A program made the translations under genes and the position numbers. Below are positions 17,226-24,379 of a DNA stretch of 61,026 bases, piece after piece. The notes beneath the pieces were generated by a model. That model ran no database searches and was not told the origin of the DNA. It saw only the letters and a program-made list of their open reading frames with translations. Source of the DNA: Flavobacteriales bacterium (GTDB lineage: Bacteria; Bacteroidota; Bacteroidia; Flavobacteriales_D; Crocinitomicaceae); NCBI GenBank assembly GCA_947474675.1, contig CANJKA010000010.1, forward strand, positions 1 to 61,026. Reading direction: 5' to 3'. How positions within the stretch are numbered: position 1 is the first letter of the stretch; each line of letters starts with the position of its first letter.

Positions 17226-17404
17226 ATGGTTGTACATCGAATTTTACAGTACCTTGAAAAGAAGGGAATTTTTATAAAAAACCTTTGAAACAAGATTTTT
17301 ATTTACATGAAGATGAATTTTGTAAAAGAACAGTAGTTGAAACATTTCTATTATGGTTCTTTTTATATATTCCTTTTACAATTTTTAATTTACTAAAAAA
17401 ATAA
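17226..17404 (+). pseudogene. Frameshifted small membrane protein gene
   Basis: ATG at 17226 encodes MVVHRILQYLEKKGIF then a stop after 20 codons. The +2 frame opens at once inside the same sequence and encodes KEGNFYKKPLKQDFYLHED, a charged stretch and a membrane helix (TFLLWFFLYIPFTIFNLL) up to a stop at 17404, two bases before the next gene. The break lies among A and T homopolymers (about 17255-17285). A single missing base would restore one protein of about 59 residues. It could be a real mutation or a read error. Confidence 0.5.
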
Positions 17405-17406
17405 TT

Positions 17407-17706
17407 ATGGATGCATTAGAAAATTTCGATAAATTACCTCAAGAAATTCAAAATATTTTAAATTCTGTTGATGGCAATGAAGATTATCTTTCTTGTTTGA
17501 AAATAGTTAAGAGATTAAATGAAATTGGATGGGATGCCGATTTTGGACTTAGTGCCGAAATTACCGATGTTTGGGAAATTAATAATCCCGCTAATAAACT
17601 TACTACCATTCCTATACCTTTTGATGATTCGTCAAAGTTTTTACCTACAGAATGTTATTTAGAAAAAAACGGATTACCTATAACGGTAAGACGAAAAAAG
17701 TTATAA
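17407..17706 (+). CDS. 99-residue protein of unknown function
   Basis: Soluble and acidic, beginning MDALENFDKLPQEIQNIL. The middle (CLKIVKRLNEIGWDADFGLS) looks like a helix-turn-strand unit and the end is basic (GLPITVRRKKL). It is the last gene of the operon before the right iteron cluster. No recognisable domain. Confidence 0.6.
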   Translation: MDALENFDKLPQEIQNILNSVDGNEDYLSCLKIVKRLNEIGWDADFGLSAEITDVWEINNPANKLTTIPIPFDDSSKFLPTECYLEKNGLPITVRRKKL

Positions 17707-17742
17707 AATAAAATACAATAAAATGGTTTAGATTTTACAATG

Positions 17743-18243
17743 AACACACTTGTAGAAAGCTGGATTCTTCTTTATTTTTAAATTTAAAACACACTTGTAG
17801 AAAGGTGAAATTTAAAAAGCGACACGATAACGAAGCATTTAATCTATTGAAAATTAGTGTGATAATTGTTTTTATTAGGCTGTACACAATAACGAAGTGG
17901 TTTAATTTAAAAATGAACACACTTGTAGAAAGGTGGATTCTCCTTTATTTTTAAATCTAAAACACACTTGCAGAAAGGTGAAATTAAAAAAGCAACAGTA
18001 GAAAGATATATGTAAACTGTTGAAAATTAGATTTATAATTATTTTTAGTTAGCTATCTTTAACAATGAATAGGTTTAGATTTACAAACGAACACACTTGT
18101 AGAAAGGTGGATTCTCCTTTGTTAATCAATATATAACACACTTGCAGAAAGGTGAAATTAAAAAAGCAACAGTAGAAAGATATATGTAAACTGTTGAAAA
18201 TTAGATTTATAATTATTTTTAGTTAGCTATCTTTAGATTTAAA
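17743..18243 (-). repeat. Right iteron cluster: 173-174-bp unit in three tandem copies
   Basis: Six iterons in the orientation AACACACTTGTAGAAAGGTG start at 17743, 17788, 17916, 17961, 18090 and 18135. They form three pairs with 45-base inner spacing; pairs repeat every 173-174 bases. Units two and three share an essentially identical 80-base tail (17981-18058 and 18155-18233). The first iteron of each pair has TGTAG; the second in the last two pairs has TGCAG. They oppose the left cluster. The final unit ends in TATCTTTAGATTTAAAAAC, a promoter-like element in front of the gene at 18313. No gene seen in 17707-18312. Confidence 0.85.
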
Positions 18244-18312
18244 AACAAAGTTAGTATTGTTTAGTCATTGTTTTATTTTGTTTTTCTACTTTTACTATCA
18301 ATCAATATAAAA

Positions 18313-18540
18313 ATGGTAGAATTAAATCATCTTGATAAATTATTAAAAACTTTAGAAAAATTATCAAAAGTCGTACTCGAAGTAGAAGAAATGAAAAATG
18401 ACAAAACCATTTGGTTAGAAAATAAATCTTCTCAATATAAAAATAGTCAACAAGGCAAAGAGTGGTCAGATCACCTTGAACAAGTAGATATTTTTTTAGT
18501 TAAATTAAAACCAATATTAAATACTCATTTTAAAAAATAA
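18313..18540 (+). CDS. 75-residue helical protein
   Basis: I start at the ATG at 18313; the frame extends upstream only to a TTG at 18268. The product begins MVELNHLDKLLKTLEKLSK and is almost wholly helical and charged, with heptad-like Leu spacing. It sits just downstream of the last iteron repeat, first in a run of four genes leading to the candidate initiator. It may be a replication or copy-number accessory; the function is unknown. Confidence 0.6.
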   Translation: MVELNHLDKLLKTLEKLSKVVLEVEEMKNDKTIWLENKSSQYKNSQQGKEWSDHLEQVDIFLVKLKPILNTHFKK

Positions 18541-18544
18541 ATTT

Positions 18545-18754
18545 ATGCCAAAAACAACATATACTTTTGAAGGTAATAATCCAATGGCTTATTTCGGGGA
18601 TCAAAGCGCAGAAAAAAAAATTTTTTCTGAAGAAGAAATTTTTAAATTTTATTATGCTCATTTCCCAGAAAAAGTAACTGCAACTTTTGATGAAGTCAAA
18701 GAGTGGTTAGTTTCAATAAAGGCTAATATTCAAAGGGTTGAGAATAATCAATAA
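18545..18754 (+). CDS. 69-residue protein of unknown function
   Basis: Begins MPKTTYTFEGNNPMAYFGDQ; a soluble acidic protein with a C-terminal helix (FDEVKEWLVSIKANIQRVE). It starts 4 bases after the previous stop, indicating an operon. No known family seen. Confidence 0.6.
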   Translation: MPKTTYTFEGNNPMAYFGDQSAEKKIFSEEEIFKFYYAHFPEKVTATFDEVKEWLVSIKANIQRVENNQ

Positions 18755-18816
18755 AAGAATTAGGATATATATGTAAATTTTAACTATACTTGTAAAATAA
18801 TTTAAACAATTTAATT

Positions 18817-19083
18817 ATGAATATGCAAACAACAATCGACCCATTTACGTTTCAGTTATTGAATAATACATTAACTGTCTTTAAAAAACAAGTGACTTTA
18901 CCTGTGTTGGTAAGTGATGGTTTCATCCCTTCTTACGAAGATTTAAAAATTCATCAAACAAGTATGTTAGAGTATTTTGATGTAGAAATAGCTGAAATGC
19001 TGAAATCGGAATTAGAATTAAACGATATTCAAGTTCAGATTTTTAAAAATTTTTTAGAAGAAGGAACTTTTTTTAATAATTAA
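18817..19083 (+). CDS. 88-residue protein upstream of the candidate initiator
   Basis: Product begins MNMQTTIDPFTFQLLNNTLT. It is soluble and acidic with a C-terminal helix. It is preceded by TATACTTG (near 18786), a fair Bacteroidetes -7 box, and ends 4 bases before the candidate Rep gene, so the two are probably co-transcribed. It could modulate initiation or copy number, by context only. Confidence 0.6.
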   Translation: MNMQTTIDPFTFQLLNNTLTVFKKQVTLPVLVSDGFIPSYEDLKIHQTSMLEYFDVEIAEMLKSELELNDIQVQIFKNFLEEGTFFNN

Positions 19084-19087
19084 AAAT

Positions 19088-20209
19088 ATGAGCATCTTAC
19101 CTCCTTTAGTTCTAGATAAAAAACCACTTGATCTTCTCGAGAATATTAGAGTAGATAGAAATGCTATTTTTAATTTTGAAGAAATAAAATGTCCTCAATT
19201 TTATGAATTAAGTTATGATGTTGTTTTGTTTTTAAACAACCTTGTTCAAACTAAGTCTCCAGATCTTTATGGTTGTTATCATTTTACAACAAAAGATTTT
19301 TTAAGTTTTTCAGGTAGATCTAATTCATCAATTTATTCTTTAAAAGATGATTTACCCGCTTTAATTGATTCTGATAACGAAGCACACATCGTTAATACTA
19401 GTTTAGAATATGTTTTGCGTTATTATGCAATTACAGCTTTAAACGTTTCGACAGTTTATAAATTTGCAGATAAGGAATTAGTAAGTTATGCAGGAGCTTT
19501 TTTATTGAAGTCCTTCAATATGTTTACTAGCAACGATAATACTAAAAAAAGAAATTATTGGGTTGAACTAAACGGTATATCTTTAACTTCTATGTTACGT
19601 CAATACTTATATTTGGATCCAAGTGTTATTTTTAGTCTTAGAGGGAGGGCGAATTCTTTATATCCTTTATTTGTATTACTTTCAGGTAAAAAAATAAACC
19701 TAGGTATTAAGGATGATATTGTAATATATTATCCTGTAATGAAAAGGATATGTAATATAAATATTGTCGCCTTTTCAAATCGTTCAAATATTGTTAGAAC
19801 TCAAAGTAAGATTAAAGAAATGCTTGAAATTATTTTAACTAAACAAGCCTTGAATTTCACTTATTTTATTGATAGTAACAATGATTATCATTTTAAATTT
19901 TTAGAAGATAAGAAAAAGGGAATTAATAAAATCAATCATAAAATTTTAATTGCTGGTGTATTACAATCTGTTCTTAATAATTTTTTATTAGAGCATAGCG
20001 TTACTTCTGCTCAAAGATTATCTGCTGACGAAAAAGCAAGATTGCTTCATGTATTGTATTTAAATTATGAATTTGAGATCCCCTCTTTAGATTACAAAAA
20101 CGCTTTTGATGATACCGTTTATTTGTTGGCTGAGAAAAATTTACCATTAATTTCTATTTGTAATTTTTCCCAAAAATTAATTGACAATAAAAAACAACTA
20201 AAAAAATAA
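19088..20209 (+). CDS. Candidate plasmid replication initiator
   Basis: 373 residues, soluble and basic. The middle part (ISLTSMLRQYLYLDPSVIF then SLRGRANSLYPLFVLLSG) resembles the helix arrangement of winged-helix initiators of the Rep_3 type, with a second similar region before it (FTTKDFLSFSGRSNSSIYSL). Its size also fits. The strongest argument is context: it is the only large unassigned protein next to the iterons, about 1 kb downstream. No catalytic nickase motif is visible, as expected for iteron theta replication. It could instead be an unrelated plasmid protein. Confidence 0.45.
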   Translation: MSILPPLVLDKKPLDLLENIRVDRNAIFNFEEIKCPQFYELSYDVVLFLNNLVQTKSPDLYGCYHFTTKDFLSFSGRSNSSIYSLKDDLPALIDSDNEAHIVNTSLEYVLRYYAITALNVSTVYKFADKELVSYAGAFLLKSFNMFTSNDNTKKRNYWVELNGISLTSMLRQYLYLDPSVIFSLRGRANSLYPLFVLLSGKKINLGIKDDIVIYYPVMKRICNINIVAFSNRSNIVRTQSKIKEMLEIILTKQALNFTYFIDSNNDYHFKFLEDKKKGINKINHKILIAGVLQSVLNNFLLEHSVTSAQRLSADEKARLLHVLYLNYEFEIPSLDYKNAFDDTVYLLAEKNLPLISICNFSQKLIDNKKQLKK

Positions 20210-20228
20210 CTAACTAATACTTAATCCA

Positions 20229-21200
20229 ATGTCTTTTAATAGCAAAGGTTACCAAATAAACGACTTCTCCGATAATGAACTTTTGAATTTACACCCAAAT
20301 GTTGATTTAGAAACATTTAAAGAAGTTATGCTCCGACAAGATCCAAAAATATCAGAAGATGTTTTAGGAATTGCGTTGTGCAATAATATCAAAATAGATA
20401 GACTTGATATTACTGAATTACTTCTTAATAATGGTGCTGATGTAAATTATTTATCGGGAGCTCCAATGTCTTCTTTAGCTCAATTTGATTGGAGAGAAGC
20501 TACTGGAACAACAGAAGAAATAAGAGATAAAACTACTTCTTCAAAAATGTTCGATTTACTTCTTTCTCATGGGGCCAATGATTTTAATGACGCAATGATT
20601 GTTGCTGTTGATCATCAAAACGTTGGATTCATTGGTAATTTAATCAATAATAATATCGATTTATCAAATGATAATTATAAAATACTTACCCATGCAGCTG
20701 CTATAGGAGAAGTAGATATTGTTGAAAATATAATAAATTGTGAAATTCCTGATCAAAAGGCTATTAACAATGCTTTTTTTGAAGCTTCAATTTACGGACA
20801 AACTGAAACAGTAGATTATTTAATTGAGAAAATTGACAAAAATGATTTAGTTTTAAAAGATGCAGTTTTAGATAATTGTGTTTTTCATCAAGAAAATAAT
20901 ATGATTGAACGCTTAAATGAAAAACATGGTTATTCAATTGATCGAACAAGCAACAACCATATTCATAACGCAATTTCCTATGGAAATGACAAAGCGTTAG
21001 AGTATTTTATTAAGACTGAACCAAATTTATTAAATATCATTAAAGATCCTGTAATTAGTAATCGGTTAATAATGGATAAGCCTGAAGCATTTATGGTTAT
21101 TAATACAGCTTTAAAAGCTCAATTAAACAAAAAAGACCCATCCCCTACTCCAACAGGAATGAATATTCAAAATAAAATTGATAAACCTTTAACTTTATAA
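20229..21200 (+). CDS. Ankyrin-repeat-like protein
   Basis: 323 residues built from about seven helical pairs spaced near 33 residues, with ankyrin-type signatures: DITELLLNNGADVNYL, FDLLLSHGANDFNDAM, VGFIGNLINNNIDLSND and HAAAIGEVDIVENII. No signal peptide. It starts 19 bases after the candidate initiator. Ankyrin proteins bind partner proteins; the target is unknown. A second, shorter ankyrin-like gene follows 2 bases later, suggesting a functional pair. Confidence 0.8.
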   Translation: MSFNSKGYQINDFSDNELLNLHPNVDLETFKEVMLRQDPKISEDVLGIALCNNIKIDRLDITELLLNNGADVNYLSGAPMSSLAQFDWREATGTTEEIRDKTTSSKMFDLLLSHGANDFNDAMIVAVDHQNVGFIGNLINNNIDLSNDNYKILTHAAAIGEVDIVENIINCEIPDQKAINNAFFEASIYGQTETVDYLIEKIDKNDLVLKDAVLDNCVFHQENNMIERLNEKHGYSIDRTSNNHIHNAISYGNDKALEYFIKTEPNLLNIIKDPVISNRLIMDKPEAFMVINTALKAQLNKKDPSPTPTGMNIQNKIDKPLTL

Positions 21201-21202
21201 TC

Positions 21203-21574
21203 ATGGAAGCACAAGAAAAACACTTAATCGATAGAGATTTACTAAAAGCATCAAGAAATAATGATGTTTCAGAAATAACCAAATCTATATTGAAAGGAGC
21301 TGATATGTCAGTACACTATTCAGAACCTGTCGTTAACGCTATAATTAAAGGTTCTAAGGAAGCTTTAGAGATTTACTTAGGTTTTGGTTATTCTCCAAAC
21401 GCAAACAACTCTATAGCCTTTATTGAAGCTGTTAAAAATAATAATTTTGAAATGTTTGAAATTCTCTTTAAAAAAGAGAAACCTCAACCTGTAGTATTTC
21501 ATCATGTTAATCTTTGTTCTTCAGATGAGATCAAAAAAATAGTAAATGATACTTTTAACTTTCAACCAGCTTAA
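21203..21574 (+). CDS. Short ankyrin-like protein
   Basis: 123 residues with two or three ankyrin-like helix pairs (LLKASRNNDVSEITKSILKG, NAIIKGSKEALEIYLGFG, FIEAVKNNNFEMFEILFKK). It is directly downstream of the larger ankyrin gene and may have arisen from it by partial duplication. No other domain is visible. Confidence 0.7.
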   Translation: MEAQEKHLIDRDLLKASRNNDVSEITKSILKGADMSVHYSEPVVNAIIKGSKEALEIYLGFGYSPNANNSIAFIEAVKNNNFEMFEILFKKEKPQPVVFHHVNLCSSDEIKKIVNDTFNFQPA

Positions 21575-21609
21575 TAAATAGAGCTTTTGAAAAAATTATT
21601 GGAGGAGAT

Positions 21610-21903
21610 ATGATTGTAGAATTTTGGATTGAAGAGCAAGGTCAAGATCTGTTAGTTTTAAATAAAAAAGCAAAAGCCTTTTTTGGAATGGATTTTCCTG
21701 AAATTGATTTACAAATAGGTCATTGTATTTGGTTGCGTGATTTTCATAAGTTTTTACAAAAGGGTATGGCTTTTTCTTCATCCAAACCTGATGAAGATTA
21801 TGAGGAGCTTGAAAATATTGATAGTCTTGTTAAAATAGTTAATATTACTCACGAATTTAATGAACAAGGATATATGAAAACGATTACGGTTAAAGTTGTA
21901 TAA
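21610..21903 (+). CDS. 97-residue protein of unknown function
   Basis: A soluble protein that begins MIVEFWIEEQGQDLLVLNK. A GGAGGAG-like purine stretch (GGAGGAGAT) lies just before the ATG, a stronger Shine-Dalgarno-like sequence than is usual here. Aromatic-rich beta segments; the last strand is YMKTITVKVV. It is the last gene before a terminator. No family recognised. Confidence 0.6.
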   Translation: MIVEFWIEEQGQDLLVLNKKAKAFFGMDFPEIDLQIGHCIWLRDFHKFLQKGMAFSSSKPDEDYEELENIDSLVKIVNITHEFNEQGYMKTITVKVV

Positions 21904-21933
21904 CACATAACCTTTTTTAGTTAACTTTTATTT

Positions 21934-21967
21934 AAAGTCAAGTTTTTAATTAAACTTGACTTTTTTT
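21934..21967 (+). terminator. Rho-independent terminator
   Basis: AAAGTCAAGTTT and AAACTTGACTTT form a 12-bp stem followed by a T-run to 21967. It closes the Rep-ankyrin transcription unit just before the module at 21.98 kb. Confidence 0.85.
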
Positions 21968-21980
21968 ATTGGATCTACTT

Positions 21981-22083
21981 TGTGTGAAAAGGCTTTAGGG
22001 GAAGGTGCGGAAATTTGGATTTTGTTGTTCTTTAAATCTAAAGAATCCCTTAGTATTCAGTATCTTTAAGTATAGAAAGAAAC
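21981..22083 (+). promoter_or_regulatory. Promoter-like module, copy A
   Basis: About 100 bases nearly identical to the modules at 42324-42428 and 55085-55190: GTGAAAAGGCTTTAGGGG, GGTGCGGAAATTTGGATTTT, TTCTTTAAATCTAAAGAA and TATCTTTAAGTATAGAAAG. The right end carries a -7-like TATCTTTA. It sits between a terminator and a small gene. It translates in frame with the downstream gene (as does copy C), but the peptide MRKFGFCCSLNL is more likely a by-product of the conserved DNA. Confidence 0.7.
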
Positions 22084-22097
22084 GAAAAATAAAGAAA

Positions 22098-22253
22098 ATG
22101 GAAATAGAAATTAAACACCAAGAATATAAAACTAACTTTAAATTTAAAGTTAAAGACGATAAGAAACTATCATCTTCTGAAGTCAAAAGAATTTGTGAAA
22201 AAATGGGAGTAAATGCGTTATTTATTAATGGTAAGTATTATACATTAAAATAG
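22098..22253 (+). CDS. 51-residue protein of unknown function
   Basis: Start chosen at the ATG at 22098 downstream of the module; an in-frame extension to 22005 would be made only of module sequence. The product begins MEIEIKHQEYKTNFKFKVKD, a small basic beta-type protein ending FINGKYYTLK. It is followed 48 bases later by the RadC-like gene. The function is unknown. Confidence 0.55.
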   Translation: MEIEIKHQEYKTNFKFKVKDDKKLSSSEVKRICEKMGVNALFINGKYYTLK

Positions 22254-22301
22254 CAATTCAGAATATTTAAGTAGGTAAAAAAATAACTAAAATCAATAAT
22301 C

Positions 22302-22766
22302 ATGGCAAATTATAAAACAATAACTAATAATAAATTAGAATTAGTGAAAGAACCTTCTAATATCTTAGGATGTAAAATTAAAAGATCAGAAGATATATAT
22401 GATTTTTTAAAGCAAATTTACAACCCTAAAACCATTGATTTAAAAGAAAGTTTTTTTGTTGTTTTATTGAATCGTGCAAATAATGTAATAGGATATTCGG
22501 AAATTTCTCAAGGAGGTGTAGCAGGAACAGTCGTTGATAATAAAATACTATTTTCTACTATTTTAAAAACAACAATGGCTTGTGCTATAGTTTTAACTCA
22601 TAACCACCCAAGCGGACAATTGCAACCAAGCGGAGCAGATTTAAAAATTACTAGAACAATAAAACAAATTGGTGATTTACTTGAAATAACTGTCTTAGAC
22701 CATGTTATAATGACTTCAGATGGATATTATTCAATGGCTGATAGTGGAGATCTTGCAGGAATGTAA
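22302..22766 (+). CDS. radC: RadC-like JAB-domain protein
   Basis: 154 residues. It has the JAB/RadC metal-binding signature: the Glu-containing strand near residue 60 (NNVIGYSEISQGG) and the HNHPSG motif near residue 107 with a downstream Asp (GADLKIT). This is the short, plasmid/ICE-type RadC lacking the helix-hairpin-helix part of chromosomal RadC. Its activity is not firmly established, though the fold is that of metal-dependent peptidases. It is common in Bacteroidetes mobile elements. Confidence 0.9.
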   Translation: MANYKTITNNKLELVKEPSNILGCKIKRSEDIYDFLKQIYNPKTIDLKESFFVVLLNRANNVIGYSEISQGGVAGTVVDNKILFSTILKTTMACAIVLTHNHPSGQLQPSGADLKITRTIKQIGDLLEITVLDHVIMTSDGYYSMADSGDLAGM

Positions 22767-22799
22767 AATAAAAAGTACAGGTATATGTAAATATTTTTT

Positions 22800-22812
22800 A
22801 TATATATTTGTA
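22800..22812 (+). promoter_or_regulatory. Bacteroidetes -7 box before the lipoprotein gene
   Basis: TATATTTG at 22803-22810 matches TAnnTTTG and lies 30 bases upstream of the ATG at 22840. A good -33 box is not visible. Confidence 0.5.
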
Positions 22813-22839
22813 CTTTAATAATTTAAATAAATAAAAAAA

Positions 22840-23844
22840 ATGAAAAAAATCTTATTAACCACCTTAACAATTGTTGGGTCAGCATTAATTATTCAAAGTT
22901 GTAAAAAAGACAACTTAACTCAAAATCCATCTACTTTAAGTGCTTCGGAAAGAACAGTTAAAATAGGAGATTTAACAACTATAATGCCTGAAGGATATGA
23001 CCCTGAAATATTAAATTATTCTGAAACAGATTTAGACCACATTTTACATGGTTTAAAACTTGAAAAAGATAGTACAGTATTAGATATATACTACCTTGAT
23101 TCCATAACACAACCAATAATTGCAAATTATCCTATTTTATCTACGTCTGAAGAAAATTCAGAAGAAGTATTAAGCACTGTTAGTGATGATTTTGGAGGGG
23201 TGTCTGAAGAAGTTATTATGGAAAATATAGAAGAAATAAATGATTATTATAGTGTTTTAGTTAGAACGGATTTACTTGAAAAGTTATTGAAAATTGAGAA
23301 AGGTGCAGGACCTTATTCATATCAACCTAAACCAACAATTTTTGGTGGTTTAAATTTGAAGGAGATTTTAATTTTGATAGGTCACCCATTATGGATTGGA
23401 GAATGTGAAGATGCTGCTTATGATGCAAAATTAATGACTACTCAAATGACTTATCAAAATGATCCAACTGACAATAGAGCAGATGGTTTTAGACATATTA
23501 TGTGGAATTATTTACTCTGTAAATATATTGGTTATGATAATGAAAACGTATCTGAAACAGTAGAATTTGTAAGGAGGATAACAAATGCACATGAGTATAG
23601 TTCTTCTAATTCTATATCGAGTGCTATGGATTATCATAATAATTATATAGGAAGATATTTATTTTCTTCACAAGCGTATTATCATAAAAATTGCACTTTT
23701 TGCCCTACCCAACTTCTGTGTCCTGATCACTATGTAGTGGCGGAATATGTAAGAGGTACATTAATGACTGCTGGTATAAAAGCAACAACAGTTGCAACAA
23801 TTAATTTAGTTCCGCAGTTAACATTAGTGTTTATTGCAGAGTAA
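22840..23844 (+). CDS. Lipoprotein with DUF6973-like domain
   Basis: 334 residues. Signal plus lipobox (IVGSALIIQSCKKD) predicts lipidation at about Cys21. An acidic linker follows. From about residue 185 the segment CEDAAYDAK, DNRADGFRHIMWNYLLCKY, NAHEYSS and MDYHNNYIGRYLF has the conserved D-FRH-W, AHE and D-HNN-GR pattern of DUF6973-type domains, which look enzymatic (His/Asp/Asn rich). A smaller lipoprotein gene follows 20 bases later. A toxin with its protector, or a surface enzyme, are both possible; I cannot decide. Confidence 0.75.
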   Translation: MKKILLTTLTIVGSALIIQSCKKDNLTQNPSTLSASERTVKIGDLTTIMPEGYDPEILNYSETDLDHILHGLKLEKDSTVLDIYYLDSITQPIIANYPILSTSEENSEEVLSTVSDDFGGVSEEVIMENIEEINDYYSVLVRTDLLEKLLKIEKGAGPYSYQPKPTIFGGLNLKEILILIGHPLWIGECEDAAYDAKLMTTQMTYQNDPTDNRADGFRHIMWNYLLCKYIGYDNENVSETVEFVRRITNAHEYSSSNSISSAMDYHNNYIGRYLFSSQAYYHKNCTFCPTQLLCPDHYVVAEYVRGTLMTAGIKATTVATINLVPQLTLVFIAE

Positions 23845-23864
23845 TTTTTTAATATTACGTAATT

Positions 23865-24293
23865 ATGAATAAATTATTTTTGTTATTATTATTAATTCTA
23901 GGTTTATTATCTAGTTGTAAAAAATTTAAAGAAAAACAATTACATAAAAAACGACAAGATATTTTAGAAATAACCATAACAAATTATTCAACAAATAATC
24001 CATTAGATTTTACAATATCTTTAGATAATGGATCTACACTTAATAATACGGTTGTTAACAACAGTAAAACTGTTAGTGTTAATTCTTATATAAAGTTTGA
24101 TTATGATTGTCGCAATAAATTAAAAACAGATGAGGATAGTCAAGCTATTGTATATCAATATGTAATGAATGGTGAATCAAAGGTTTATTTTATTGGGGGA
24201 ATATTTGACGGTGAAGTATTTCCTAAAGCAATACATATAACAATTAATGATGAAGGACTTTCTGGAAATGAATACGTTTATTGGCCGAAATAG
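23865..24293 (+). CDS. Small lipoprotein paired with the DUF6973-like lipoprotein
   Basis: 142 residues with a lipobox (LLLLILGLLSSCKKF) and a small beta-sandwich-like body (ILEITITNYSTNNPLDFTIS). It is in the same operon as the preceding lipoprotein and ends in a strong terminator. As partner of a putative enzyme it could be an inhibitor, but nothing in the sequence proves it. Confidence 0.7.
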   Translation: MNKLFLLLLLILGLLSSCKKFKEKQLHKKRQDILEITITNYSTNNPLDFTISLDNGSTLNNTVVNNSKTVSVNSYIKFDYDCRNKLKTDEDSQAIVYQYVMNGESKVYFIGGIFDGEVFPKAIHITINDEGLSGNEYVYWPK

Positions 24294-24312
24294 GTAATTT
24301 TTAATTATGAAT

Positions 24313-24350
24313 AAAAACACCCAATATTTATTTGATATTGGGTGTTTTTT
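24313..24350. terminator. Terminator (bidirectional shape)
   Basis: AACACCCAATAT and ATATTGGGTGTT form a stem flanked by A and T runs, so it can stop both the plus-strand lipoprotein operon and the minus-strand M23 gene. Confidence 0.85.
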
Positions 24351-24379
24351 ATATAGATATATTGTCAGATATGTGATAA

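Noticed and set aside
17735..17920. Minus-strand open frame of 61 codons
   Set aside because: It is made of iteron repeat sequence and has no gene-like features.
15810..18154. CRISPR array
   Set aside because: The 20-bp repeats are head-to-tail or 45 bases apart with repeated, not unique, spacers, and no cas genes are present; iterons fit better.
18268..18312. TTG-started extension of the 75-residue gene
   Set aside because: It would translate the promoter-like end of the iteron repeat; the ATG at 18313 is preferred.
22005..22097. Upstream extension MRKFGFCCSLNL of the 22.1 kb gene, mirrored at 55108
   Set aside because: The shared peptide comes from the shared DNA module; the third copy (42.3 kb) lacks an ATG, and a normal ATG follows the promoter-like end.
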